Source: Craterostigma plantagineum
Taxonomy: Eukaryota; Streptophyta; Magnoliopsida; Lamiales; Linderniaceae
Length of the DNA: 64,000 nt
Reading direction: 5' to 3'
Assembly: GCA_027422505.1 (NCBI GenBank)
Contig: JAPQWV010000018.1
Span: 19,920,001 to 19,984,000, forward strand
Under the pieces are notes generated by a model, which was not told where the DNA came from, made no database searches, and saw only the letters and a list, made by a program, of their open reading frames with translations. Made by a program: the position numbers and the translations under genes. This document shows, piece after piece, positions 35,641 through 47,851 of the stretch; within the stretch, counting starts at the first letter, position 1; each line of letters starts with the position of its first letter.

Positions 35641-36543
35641 ATCTTCAAATAAAATCTTATGGTTCAACCCTAGCCATTGTAAAAAAACATCAAATTCGAT
35701 AAGATAATAAGATGATAATTTTTCAAAAAATCCCTTTACAAATATTAGATCCCATTAAAATTCTAAATTAATAATTCATAAATATTACACTTGTAAATAT
35801 TGTGAATTTGCTAAATATTACAATTATAAAATATTTATGAGCTTTGTTACTGCCACCATGTCGCATATTTAAAAGATCATTACAAAATATTAAAATGTGA
35901 ATATTAGTATGATATATCATCGTACAAGATTAGTTTGATACTCACTCATATTATCGTTTGATTAAGTCCGCCATTGACATGGACGAAGAGGTAGCTGAAT
36001 TTAAAAGGTTTATCTTTTTAATAAAATATTAATTTATCGATATCTTAATATCTGACTAAATTAATAAAATTTATTTGTTATTAATTTAGAGAGGTTGTAC
36101 TGTCGAAAACATGTGTGTGACACTCTTTCAGAAAGACGAAATTACCCCGATTTATTGTGTTTCTAAGGTTCGTCCCCAAATAGCGACAAATTCTCATTCC
36201 TTATACTCACATTTGTTTATTTACTATTTATTGGATGAACTTCGATAATTAATTTTCATTCATCCGAATTGATTTTGCGCAAATTAATAATATTTTCCAC
36301 AAATGAGATCGGTTAGTTTAGCACCATGGGCTACTGAACTGAACAACTAATTGGGCTGGCCCAGTTAGTCGAAACCCAGCGAAACAAAGGCAAAAGAAGA
36401 TGAATTTCGAATACTCAAAACTTCATAGATCTTTTAATCTTGAAGCATGCTTGAGAAACATCAAATCAGTTTGTGCCCAAGCAGCTCTGCACTGTTAATT
36501 GGGCAAAACATGTCCACTTTTAACCGGAAATGGCGTATCCTAC
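35641..36543. other. Intergenic, no recognised feature
   Basis: AT-rich DNA without a recognisable gene or element. Confidence 0.4.
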
Positions 36544-37809
36544 CAGTGCTAGTTAACTAGTCGGCAACCGAAACCGGCAACCGTTATCGGCTGGTTCCGG
36601 GGCGGTTTGGGGTTTTCCCAGGCAGTTTGGCGGTTAACCCACCGGTTAGCCGTTATAAAAAGAATTAAAATTAGCACCGCAATAGCCGTAATCAAAAAAT
36701 AATAAAAGTTAAGTAGCCGCTGTAAACGGCGGTTAAACCGGTAACCGGGTGAACAGCCATTTGTTCAATAAAATCCTATAAATATCCCCCACCATAAATA
36801 AATAAATAACAACTAATCTCTCTCAATACACTAAATCAAAGTCTTCATCAACCAAGTCGTAGTCTCTCACTACACCATAAATTAAAAAAAAAAACACTAA
36901 TTAAAATAATACCCTCGCCTCACCTCGTCTCACTTCTCTCGCCTCGCCTCCCCCTCACCTCACCCTCGCCTTCGCCCTCGTTTCGCCTCGCCACGAGAAT
37001 CCCCAATTCGGTACCTTACTATACTATTTTTTATCTAACGATTTTTGTGACATCTTATAGGTAAATGGATCGTCGTCGTGGATCATCGAAATCGAGGGAG
37101 AAACAAATTATTGGTAGTTCATCGCAAGATAACTACCAAAAATTTGACCCCAACGATCTCAAAGAAGTAATCAGCTCGGGCCTCAGTGACGACGAATTGC
37201 AAGACCACGAGAGCCAACAAGCGACGGGATCCACACTGGGAGACGCTACACGCGCGCCACAAACGGAGGCCGAAACGGAAGGTCAAGGTTCGTCCACTAC
37301 TGGACAAGGACCCGATACTAATGCAACATCTTCCTTTTCGGTTTGTCGACGATCCGGTCTTCGAGGATTGGACCAAAAAAATCGTATAAACCTCAAGGAG
37401 AAAGTGTCCCGCAACACACTTACGCGAGACATTAAGAAGACTGTACTCGCATAAAAACGTGAGTTAATAGGTCAACTAGGTAAAATAGAATGTAAACTAT
37501 TTTCTCCGATATGGACCGATCATTGGCAACAACATCATACATGGGCGTTACATGCCATTAGATTGATGATTCTTGGACAATACAAAAATGTTTGATTGCA
37601 TATAGGGAGTTTGACACACAACACACGATGCAAAACATTTTTTTGGAGTAAGGCATTTTGTATGCACAGAAAAACGAATACAAAGCAGTAATGGTGCACA
37701 CCACACAACAAGCCCTAGTAACTAACTACTGGGAAAAGCAAAAATGGGTTGAGTACTTTCCGATATGGCCAGTTAGGAGATGGTTAACCGTAACCGGCGG
37801 TTGAGCATG
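36544..37809 (+). mobile_element. Internally deleted hAT transposon
   Basis: Subterminal arrays of GGTTAACCGG/CCGGTTA-type motifs lie at 36560-36750 and, inverted, at 37780-37805. They are typical of plant RICESLEEPER/DAYSLEEPER-like hAT elements. The outer ends read CAGTGCTAG and, inverted, CATGCTCAA. A transposase remnant lies between them. No 8-bp target duplication is clear, so the ends are approximate. Confidence 0.65.
37065..37680 (+). pseudogene. hAT transposase remnant
   Basis: ATG 37065 opens a 129-codon frame, MDRRRGSSKSREKQ..., with a low-complexity N-terminus that ends at 37454. After a frame change the DNA reads IWTDHWQQH near 37512 and, in the next frame, WTIQKCLIAYREFDTQHT near 37575. 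That matches the block following the DDE aspartate in hAT transposases. The zinc finger, the rest of the catalytic region and the dimerisation domain are missing. Stops (for example after SYMGVTCH) show that it is dead. Confidence 0.65.
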
Positions 37810-39143
37810 TCTATAATCATGACCATCAATGGGCTGGGAACTTTCAATTTATGGTCCCAATTTTTAAGCAAAATTGAATTAGTCCTTCATGGCATGGCCT
37901 GGTGATCAGGCCCAAAATACTTCATCTAGAAGGTCCTAGGTTTGAAACCACTATGGACCTTTGACTATTGTTTTTTGTGTGTTGAGTTGGACATTCTAAG
38001 AGCATATTCAATCGAAAAACTCATTCTCAAACTCAATATGTAGTAATTCTTCTCCAATCGGGAAACCAATTTTCAAAATCAAAATATCATTATTGTAATA
38101 TACAACTTTACAACTTTACCCGTGTAATTTACGACTTTACAAAATTCGACAATACTAATTTTAAATTCGATGAAAAAATACTTTCACAAAAAATTAAAAA
38201 TAAACTCAATAGTGTCTCATATAAAAAAAAAACATAGAAAACATCTATTAATAATGCTGAGTCCTTTTATATATATGTATTATTTTTTATGTGGGTACTT
38301 TAATAATTAAATTGTAATTTTTAAAACACTAAACTCAATTTTTGGGATATCTCATTCCCAAATGCATATTTGGGTTTGAAACATGATGGAGAAAAGAAAA
38401 AAATGCATTTTGCGTTTGCCCTTAGATTGAAGAATTTTTAGTATGTTTTCTGGTTTTTGGTTCTGAGGAGATGCTCTAACTTGACTCCATGTAATAGTCT
38501 CACATTCTCGAAGATCAAGTTCTGATCTTCTCATAATCGGTATTGAAGTTTAGATTAGTTTCATAAAAAATTTAGCGAGAGCATGGGAATTATAATAAAG
38601 TTCTACATGTCTTCACCTAGCTAAAGTATGAGTCCGAGGTCCAGCTAATATGAGCAAAGCAAACTCTGGACTTTCCAAGTTATCTCGTGCGTGCATATAA
38701 AGGTCGAATAATCTTCTTTTCTTGGGTCGTATGTTACGATGATAAATAAATAATGGTTAATTTAATAGCCACATGTTATTAGGATAAGGAAGTTTACATT
38801 TTAATACCCAAGTGTAAAAGAATATCATATCAGTCCCCTCTCAGCATATTTTTATATGTAGGTATCTAATAAAATAAAGTTTTTAGACGTAGATACCCAT
38901 TTGGCAATAAGGTAGAAATTAAGGTACCATAGAGAAATATATTGTAGTACATAATATATTGAAAAGATGTGATGTTCACCTAGATATCACACAAATATAT
39001 TTAGAAATTATCATTAGAACATGTTATATGGTACATTGTATACATACAAAAAGATAGGTAAACGACGATGGTTCTCTCAACCAGTATGTGGAAAACTTAT
39101 TTTATGAGACACAGATATATAACATTTATTTACAGGGAATGAA
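37810..39143. other. Intergenic, no recognised feature
   Basis: AT-rich DNA; nothing recognised. Confidence 0.4.
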
Positions 39144-39675
39144 CTAGGGTTGCAAACGAATCGAACTTTTATAATTTGATTCGCGATTCGATTCGAAAGT
39201 TTAAGGTTCGAATTCGAATATTTAGAATACGAATCCGAATAAGAATATTTTTTCGAGAATATCCGAATATGAATATGAAATCACCGATTCAAAAATTAAT
39301 CGAATTATTCGATTCGAATAATTTAACATAAAAATATAGTATAATTAATAGATATTCACATATAATATATGATAACTCAATAAAACATTTAAACATAATA
39401 TGTTATAATTCAATCTATGTTTAATTATAATTTATTTTCAATATATATTTTAAATATAATATTGATTATATTTTATTAAATAGAAAATAAAAAGATGACT
39501 TTGAATACAAATATTTGATATTCGATTCGAATCTTTGAGAAATAATCGAATTCGAATAAGAATCGATTTTATGATTCGAGTAAATATTCGAATGTTCGTA
39601 TTCGTATTCAATTGTCACCTGAATACGGATAGATTATTGTAGTATTTGACTCGATTAGATTCGTTCGCATCCTAG
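39144..39675. mobile_element. Nonautonomous element with CTAGGNTGC inverted ends
   Basis: The left end CTAGGGTTGCAAACGAATC and the inverted right end CTAGGATGCGAACGAATC match. The interior is very rich in GATTCGAAT-type palindromic units. It is noncoding and about 532 bp. The ends resemble hAT MITEs, but a clean target duplication was not found. Confidence 0.6.
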
Positions 39676-40264
39676 ACTGAACTGATAATTTTATTGTACT
39701 TCTAGGTGTTTAATGTAGATAATAGAAGCTTCGTACAGGCTAACCCTTATCAAACTCGTGGGGTTCATGAAACAATTGTTTCCTAATTAAATAAACAAAT
39801 ATATTTACGCCTTCTAGATGGATTCATGAACACATTTCATAATCTCCACTTCGTTATCCTATGAATTAAACCACATTCTGGACGCTGATAACCTAGAAGC
39901 TTCCATCCCTTAAACACCTCCAACAAATTGTCCACGCCCTTATTGACCATTACGCGTATTATATCTTATTATTGTTTTCACGTGTCACTATGATTGAAGA
40001 GATGCCAAGTTTGACCTGAAATTTCATTCTTAAGCTGGTCGATCTATTACGACCCCTATTGTTGACCGAAACATAATTACTTCGTCGAGAATGACCGACT
40101 ATTCAAAAAACAGGCACGCGTGTCTATCCATATATGTGTATGTATAAGCACACCTGAGATCTCATAGAAAGTTCAGAAGCAAGTTCATTACATCCTCAAA
40201 AATACTTTGATTCTCAAAGAAATTTATATATTGACGAAGTAACAAAAGTATATTACTATTGTAT

Positions 40265-40528
40265 ATGGCATCTTCATCAAACATGAGTTCTTCGTACGAG
40301 ACATCTTGGGCTGATCAGTGGGATCCTGAGCCACTTTATGGTAGCTATTCCAATAATGATAGGAACAAATATGGTTCGTCGTCTAATAATTCTAAATATT
40401 CGGAAAAGATTAACAAGACGAAGACCGTAGCATCCAACGGTGTAAAGAAGGTTAAGGCTGGAGCAACGGCTGGGATCCATTGGATCAAAGATAAGTACCA
40501 AAAGAAGACGACTCAGCACAAGTACTAG
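40265..40528 (+). CDS. Small conserved plant protein of unknown function
   Basis: A single-exon 87-residue protein. The N-terminal half is rich in Ser, Asn and Tyr (SSSNMSSSYETSWADQWDPE). The C-terminal half is basic with GVKKVKAGATAGIHWIKDKY, a motif I have seen in short plant proteins that have no assigned function. There is no signal peptide or membrane segment. The start is the first ATG in frame; the codon two places upstream is TTG. Codon use and a plausible TATA (TGTATAAGC near 40140) support a real gene. No function is assigned. Confidence 0.6.
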   Translation: MASSSNMSSSYETSWADQWDPEPLYGSYSNNDRNKYGSSSNNSKYSEKINKTKTVASNGVKKVKAGATAGIHWIKDKYQKKTTQHKY

Positions 40529-41428
40529 CTAGCCTGGATTAATTATAGTGTTTTTGTAAGAAAAAGTGAAGTCTTATGTTCTTTATTTGTTTATATTACA
40601 TACATATGATGATCCTTTTATGGTTGTTAGTTTTGGTTGGTGTTGTGTGGTTTCGAACATTGTCATTTAGAACATAATATTTAATGGGTTATTTATTTTT
40701 TCACATTTGCATTAATTTGTAATGTTAAGTTTCCGACAAAAAATGGGCGATGTTTGTGGCGTATGTTGGGGGAATAAGCAAAAGATGGAAGTCTTTCCCG
40801 ATGGTGCTGACAATTTTGGTGGATTAGAAAGATAACAGCTTTGAACTTATCCAATTGAAAAACAATTAAGGATTTTTCTTCACAATCAACTTATGGGTCG
40901 ATTACAAAATTTGACTAGCTACAATCGATTACCCCATTTTCCTCGCGGTATCTCCAGATACCTATTTGAATAATAACTTACTGATCATTACCTATATCAT
41001 AACTTTTACAAATAGGTATTCCATTTAATTTGTGTCAGTCTCTTCAGTCAGGTCATACATTCCTGTGTGTATTGCATTCCATAACACGTTGATATAGGGT
41101 ACCTACGGCGTACCTAATGTGTAAATAAGGCGTACCTAAATGTGTTAATACGGCGTACCATTTTCTAAACGTATAACATACCACAATACGTTGATATAGG
41201 GCACCCAAATGTGTTGTATGGCGTACCTGCGGCGGATCGGGTACCTATCTGCAACAAATTTATTCTGTTAGGTACTACATATAAAAAAATGTTGACTGAT
41301 ACTAAACTACAAGTTTTTTTACAAATGGATATTATGTGGAAAGACCCATTTTACACGAAAGAATTGAGAGAATTACATAAATAATGTTATTTTGAGAATG
41401 GAATTACAAAACTAGTTGCGTTTTTAAA
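40529..41428. other. Intergenic with short GGCGTACC repeats
   Basis: Between about 41088 and 41260 the words GGCGTACC(T) and ACGTTGATATAGGG recur several times, forming a small imperfect repeat cluster. No gene is seen. Confidence 0.45.
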
Positions 41429-41432
41429 TCTA

Positions 41433-42328
41433 TTACAAAACTAATCAACATTTTTAATTCTAACTATTTTTATTTTCATTTTAACCACGAAAATACTTAA
41501 AATTACAAATTTCATTATTCTTATCTTCAAATAGTACAACACTTATTAATAATTAAATTTTTAGCCATATTATTTTAACTCAAATATATTAAAAATATAT
41601 TACTTAAAGAAATAATCAAAAAAAAAATTACTTGGCGTGACCTTGACCTACTCTTCCTACGCGAGTTCGATATCTAGAGCTGTCAAAACGGGCCCGACCC
41701 GTAGCTCGCCAAAGCCCGTCATGGGCGGGGCCGGCGCGGGTAAGCTCACCGTTTGGCAGGCCTGAAAATTGAAGGCCCGCCATGCCCAATTAAATAGGTA
41801 TGTTAGTATTTTTTAGATCCGATTTTTAATTTACTCAAGTTTAATAATATAAATAAATTATTATTACAAGATTAGATTTAATTAGAATTAATTGCGAGCT
41901 TAAATATTTAATTTTTGTTATTTTTTCTTTCTATTTTTGATTTTTTTTCTAATTTGTTTTTTTATTTGGGCGGGGCGGACCTTCAATTTCTAAGACTGAC
42001 TGTGTGCTTACCCGCGCCCGCCTACCCAAGGCGGGCTTTGACGGGCTACCGGCTGGCCCGGCCCGGCGACCCGTTTTGCCAGCTCTAGATATCGAACTCA
42101 CGTGTGAGAAGTAGGTCATGCCAAGTAAGTTTATTTTTCTTTTGATCATTTCTTTAAGTAATATATTTTTTAATACATTTGAGTTAAAAGTTGGGGTAAA
42201 ATTTTTATTATTAACAAGTATTGGGCTATTTGAAGATAACAATAGTGAAAATTTATAATTTTAAGTATTTTCATGGTTAAAGTGGAAATAAAAATAGTTA
42301 GAATTAAAAAAGTTGATTAGTTTTGTAA
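41433..42328. mobile_element. Long hairpin (foldback) element with about 235-bp arms
   Basis: The arms 41433-41668 and 42094-42328 are inverted copies (ends TTACAAAACTAATCAAC and GTTGATTAGTTTTGTAA). The element is flanked on both sides by TCTA (41429-41432 and 42329-42332). A second element occupies its centre. Without that insert the arms would meet at the palindrome GAGTTCGATATCGAACTC. Confidence 0.75.
41675..42087. mobile_element. GC-rich MITE at the centre of the hairpin
   Basis: A 413-bp insert with ends TAGAGCTGTCAAAACGGG and the inverted TAGAGCTGGCAAAACGGG. It is flanked by GATATC on both sides (41669-41674, 42088-42093). The subterminal parts are GC-rich (GGGCCCGACCCG, CGGCCCGGCGACCCG) and the centre is AT-rich and noncoding. 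The TAGAGCTG...CAAAACGGGC end type is common among plant hAT MITEs. Confidence 0.7.
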
Positions 42329-42926
42329 TCTATATATATAAAAGTTGGATGGACTCTTTCTTGTGCTGACACGTGTGCAACGGTTTCCCCCCCCATCCAA
42401 TCAAAGCGCGCGAATGTAGTTCTGATTAATATTCTGAGTTCAACCTATTAGTTTCCGACTTAAATTTGCCTGGAAGTGCTTACGTGTCGTTATAGGAATG
42501 AATTTATATTTTATTTCGGGCGATTGGACTATATAAGACGCTATTCTCTGGCCGGAGATATTAATTATATTACATTAAGTTTGCAGTATTCATGATTCAT
42601 TAACGATTCATATGCGTGACTGTTAGAGTCTTAGATTCATCGTCTATGCTATTAATGGTCTGGCAGGTGTACGGTCATACGATTGGTAGATTGCCTTGTA
42701 TGTAGTCAAAACCTGTTCAACTCCTGTAACAATAGCCGACTATGGAATGATGGAATAAATGATCCATAAAGACATTAAATACAATAACTTCTTATTCATT
42801 AATGTTGCAAGACTGTTGAAATTCGCGGGTGACCTGAACGGGAATGAGGAGTAGTAGACGCATTAAACCCCACTATATAATTGTCTGTCCGGTGAGTTGA
42901 ATTTATTGAAATGTGCTTTGTGTAAA
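42329..42926 (+). promoter_or_regulatory. Helitron 5' end and RPA upstream region
   Basis: It holds the proposed terminus, a C8 run at 42388-42395 and a TATA-like CTATATAAG at 42529-42537. No other gene is seen. Confidence 0.45.
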
Positions 42927-45694
42927 ATGAGTCTTCCAACGAAACATTCTGCTTTAGGTGAATTAAAGGCTAGGACCAAATGTGGAACAATTGTGGTGCG
43001 CGTCCTCCGTTCATGGACCGCAAGAAACACTAAGAAGAATGGAGAGCCCATGAGCCTAGATATGTTGTTGTTGGATGAGAGGGTATTTGTTCAATATGCT
43101 TGCGATGTTGTTTCTATTTGTTCCATATTGTATTTTGTGTTGTTATCATTTCATTTTTTTTTATTTGGTGTGGGCAGGATACTGTGATGCAGGCGTCTAT
43201 CCACGTCGAAAGGGCTGATCGATATGCATCGAAGCTAAGGGATGGCCATATTTATTCAATAACTGACTTTGATGTTGTTGATTCCCCTAGGAACTACCGT
43301 ATGACTGATGTTGAGTGTATGGTGAGATTCACTGATCGTACTGTAGTGGCTGAGGTGGATGACAAGTCGCGGTCAATAGGTGTCGACAAATTTCGATTCA
43401 TGTCGTATGAGGTCTTGATGCAGCTCGCCAACCGCAATAAGGAATTACCTGGTATTCCGACGTGTTTCGTTCGTTACAATTATATTTTCCTGTTTTGTCT
43501 GTGTTATACAGTATTTCCTTTACATGCGTATGGATGACCATCGTATATAGATTGGCATCCATGCGTGTTTGCTGACATTTGACAGTGTTGTCTCTGTTTT
43601 ACAGGCATCCATTTTTGGTACCTGCTATTGTGTGTTGTTGCGTGCATTACGATTGTGTTTGCTATGTTGTCCCTGTTGTACTGTCTATCATTCTTTGTTG
43701 ATGTGTAGCTTATACATGCGTGTTTACTACTATATTTTACTGTATTATCTTTGTCGTACAGTCTTGCAGTCTTTGTTACTGTCTGTTTTACGGTCATGCA
43801 ATGTAATTTCCGTGCATTTAGTCCCACGTATGTTTACTCGCTTATACATGCGTGTTTACTACTATATTTTATCGTATTATCTTTGTCGTACAGTCTTGCA
43901 GTCTTTGTTGCTGTCTGTTTTACGGTCATGCAATGTAATTTCCGTGCATTTAGCCCCACGTATGTTTACTCCACAGTCATGTCGATTCAGTGCAGCTGAT
44001 TTTTTTACGTGTCTCTTGCATAATTTGTTTGATCCGCCATGTAGATGTTATTGGACTGTTATCTCAAGTGGTGGAGCCAGATGTTGGTGACAGCGGTGGT
44101 TCAAAACGTGCAGAATTGAGGATTTTCTTGAAGGGGTACATGCTGTTTCTCTGCTCCATATTAGGTTCTTCCAGTTGGTTGGTAGTTTGGATATTTGAAA
44201 ATTCCTAAGCGTGACTACGCATCGTTCACGATATTGCAGATATCTTAACGCCACTGTTACTGTTTGGTCCGACAAGGCCGATGAATTTTGCGAGACTGTT
44301 CGGTCCAGGATTGGAGAACAAGTAGTTGTTATTGTGACAAGTGTTAACCCAAAATTCTTTGGGCGTAAGTGCCTTTGTTTATTTTTATGTGTACTTTTCT
44401 CTATCTTCATGTAAAATGTTCGTGCAGAAACCCTTTACTTGAATACCACATCCGCATCGAAACTGTATGTTGACCCTGAGATTGATGAGGCCTGGCAATT
44501 TCGCAAGAGGTGATTGTCTTGGCTAAGACATTGACTCCGCTGTACTTAAAAAAGGTTGTGTGATATTATTTGCCAATTGCAGCATGTCTGTTTTGGACCG
44601 GCCAGTCGCACTTTCCCTTGGCACAAAAATGCCTGATTTGCAATCGTGCCGCATTGCTGATATCTATGAATTTTTGCACAAGGAAGATGAACAGGTATGG
44701 CCTTGTCTGTTTTGCTGTTGGTAGAAGTAGTAGTTGCTAACTCATTGGTGATATATGGTTTGCAGGTCAAAGATTTTATTTGTGTGGCTAGAATAACTGA
44801 GATCCTAACCAGAAATGGATGGCATTATATATCATGTTCAAAGTGTTCGAGCAAGGTGGCGAAGACGGGTGGGGCTTTGATATGTAGTAGGTGCTCTGAT
44901 GTGAGAGCTGTCGGTATTCTGCGGTATTCTACTGCGCTTGGTGCATGTCTCTCTATTGTTTGATTCGTTAATCCATCGATATCAATTGTTTAAATATTAT
45001 ATCGTAGTTTCCGAATAGAGTGCATGGTCGCTGATAACGCTGATACAGCTACGTTCGTTATATTCGATGGGCCTGCAAGAAAGTGTACAAACACTACGGC
45101 TGAGGAGATTCTTGGTACTCTGGTATGAGATGTGTATGTTGATTGTGTTCAAACATGTTTCTTACGATGGCAACAACTGTTCAGGCTGCAGACTCTAATG
45201 TGGAAATACCTGATTGCATATCAAGATTGGTTGGGAAGACCTTTAAGTTCTACATAAAGGTTAAGCCTTTTGATTTTCGCAGCATGTTTCGAAGCTTTAC
45301 TGTCTCGCGCATGTTGGAGCAGACCAGTGAGGATTTGGGCGATACCTTCCTCGATAGTTCAAAGGTAGTTGATTTTTGCACCCTGCATTCGAATTTTGTG
45401 ATACCCTATTTTGTTTGTATGGTGATTTGTTAGGACAGCGCTGTCGGTGGTGATGGGTCAGTCATAGCAGGTGCTATTGATGAAACTGGTAATGTTAATG
45501 AAATCTCTGCACTCACGGATGTTGAAAAGGATGTCGACCGCGGCCATGGAGGTAACAGTGCGACCAACAAGTTTAGTTCGGAATCGGCTGCTTGCGATCA
45601 AGTCAACGACAATTCTATCGGGGATGTCGGTATGCAAAGGGGTGACGGTACCGGGCGTGTTAGTTCCAAAAAGCGGAAGATAAGTTTTGAATAG
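42927..45694 (+). CDS. Replication protein A 70-kDa-like single-strand DNA-binding protein (Helitron RPA)
   Basis: Ten exons join in phase without any break: 42927-43082, 43178-43451, 44045-44135, 44240-44364, 44428-44509, 44583-44694, 44766-44923, 45008-45122, 45185-45364 and 45434-45694, giving 517 residues. Residues 1-140 form a first OB-fold (DUF223-like; ELKARTKCGTIVVRVLRSW, ECMVRFTDRT). About 145-230 form a second OB-fold (VIGLLSQV, ATVTVWSDKADEF). About 270-400 are the C-terminal DNA-binding region with a zinc ribbon, Cys304, Cys307, Cys320 and Cys323. The tail is acidic and ends in a nuclear signal (SSKKRK). It would coat single-stranded DNA during rolling-circle transposition. Cellular RPA1 is longer and has an N-terminal protein-interaction domain that is missing here. 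It is the first gene after the Helitron 5' end. Confidence 0.85.
43709..43972. repeat. 132-bp tandem duplication in RPA intron 2
   Basis: CTTATACATGCGTGTTTACT begins at 43709 and again at 43841. The two copies are almost identical, so the duplication is recent. It lies in the long second intron and leaves the reading frame untouched. Confidence 0.9.
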
Positions 45695-47851
45695 TTCGTT
45701 GTATGGAACTGCTTATAGGGCATGTGCCTTGGTTTGTATGCCGGCTGAATAAATGGAAGACCTTTATCTTTATACAATAGCTTTGAATCTTCTATCTAAG
45801 ACGTGGAATTGTGACATTATATTGTGTTCGCACATTCTACAATATCAAAATTGTATAACTGTCTCCATGATTATGTGCAATAACACAACATAAGAAAGTA
45901 TAGTATCATAATATATAGAATATAATATAATCCGATATTCATGTAATATGAATATATCATGTTAGAATGGAAGTCATAATTCTGTGCAAGGTTTTAAGAT
46001 ATCTGCGCACATTACATTATTATTAAACATTGTATGGAAGTCTAAGAATGCTATCCACATTATCAACAGACGGTTATTACAAATAATTAGAGGTTTTGTA
46101 CTGTATAACTGTTTCTATAATCAATATTTCACAACTTTAGTCGCGTTACAGTATAGCATAATGTCATGCTAATGTGATGCCCATTACATTATTATTAGAT
46201 TTGTTGGTCAAAATATACTACAAAATATAGTTAAATAAGTTAAATATTGTAGTGCCATGTAATAGAAATGTAACATAAAATATATAATATAATTATCACT
46301 ACGTTATAGTATAGCCTAATGTGGTATAAGTAGTATTACTTTGCTATATATTATTATAATGTTCGATAATACATCATAACATAATAAAATATTATACGAT
46401 CATTTTATGTTATATTTCTAATCCTTTTGTAATCGCTTATGCAACATAAAATGTTATGCATTTTATAGCGTACTGATTTTTGCAAGAAAAATATTATTTT
46501 TTCACGTCTTCAGTTTCTTGCATTGACGTCGCCCCAAAAAAATTAATCACGTTAGGCCCGTCATTAATTATGAAAATGATTTCCAATTGGGTCAGCCCAT
46601 TGTGAATTTGAATTGGTTGCCTTCGTCCTGTGTACCCTAAATTATTATGTCTTTATGCAATCGTTGGCCCAGCCCATTCAATGAGAAATTCTATTATGTC
46701 ATTATTGTAATATGCATTTTATAGCGTACTGATCTTTAGAAGAAAAAGGATTTTTGCATTGACCTGGACCAAAAAAATTAATCACATTAGGATCGTCACT
46801 GATTCAAATCTAAATGATGCATGTGGTTATTCAGTTAGTAGTAATTGTACGGAAGGCTGTGTCTTGCATGACTGTCTCTACAACCAATATTTCACAACTT
46901 TAGTCGCGTGACTGTGGTACACATCTCCATTCTTACTACCAAAAGTGAATAACTGTCCGTTCATTGTAAGTTAGCCCCCGTTCTATACACGAGGTTTTTT
47001 TGATTTTCCCAATATAAATATAAGGTTTATATTTAAATAAGTTAAATATTGTAGTGCCATATAATAGAAATTTAATATAAAATATATAATATAATTATCA
47101 CTACGTTATAGTATAGACTAATCCGGTACAAGTAGTATCACTGGGCTACAAATTATTTAGTCCAATATAATTTGTTGTGTATAATAATCCTATATAATAT
47201 ATTTGATATGCGCATTATAACATCCAATAATATTCGTTCTTTTATTGTAAAATTTTAGTCAATAATAATATAATCTTCGGTAATACAGCATTACGTATTA
47301 CAATGTTATACTATCATTTTATGTTATATTTTGTAATCCTTTTGTCATGGCTTATGCAAGGTAAAATGTTATGCATTTTATAGCAAGCTGATTTTTACAA
47401 GAAAAATAATATTATTTTTTCGTGTACTGATTTTGTTGCATTGACTTGGCACGAAAAAAATTAATCGCATTAGGATCGTCCCTAATTATGTAAATGATTT
47501 CCCTATTGGGCCACCCCATTGTTAATTTGAATTGATTGCCTTCGTCGAAATAAATATTTATGCCTTCGACGTGTGTATCCTAGATCATTATGTCTTATGC
47601 AATTGATGGCCCAGCCCACTGAATGAGAAATTACAGTGGTTATCAACGAAATAAATAATTCTAAATTTCATCCTCCTTCGTGTAACCTGATTTGAAAAAT
47701 CGCAGTACCGCATCCTATTTACTTCTTGGTCATACAGTCCACAGGTGGCCTCTAATTCATCATACTATTTAGGAGTTGTTGAAGTTGGTCATTTCAAGTC
47801 TGCTACATTTGCCTGTGAGGTATTTCCAAGTAATATCCAACACAGGCGGCA
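45695..47851. repeat. AT-rich spacer with duplicated blocks upstream of protease gene A
   Basis: A block at about 46225-46690 (GTAGTGCCATGTAATAGAAA...GGCCCAGCCCATTCAATGAG) is repeated at about 47040-47625. A smaller block (CAATATTTCACAACTTTAGT) occurs near 46120 and 46883. The part from about 47725 on (GGTCATACAGTCCA, GGCGGAAACTGGT) is shared with the region upstream of gene B at about 60750. No gene is seen; these are probably promoter and spacer duplications. Confidence 0.7.

Noticed and set aside
41949..42242. Minus-strand open frame in the hairpin element
   Set aside because: It spans the inverted repeat and GC-rich MITE end; composition explains it.
43504..44090. Long open frame across the RPA intron 2
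   Set aside because: Cys/Leu/Tyr-rich low-complexity translation of a tandem duplication in an intron; splice sites and phase support the intron.
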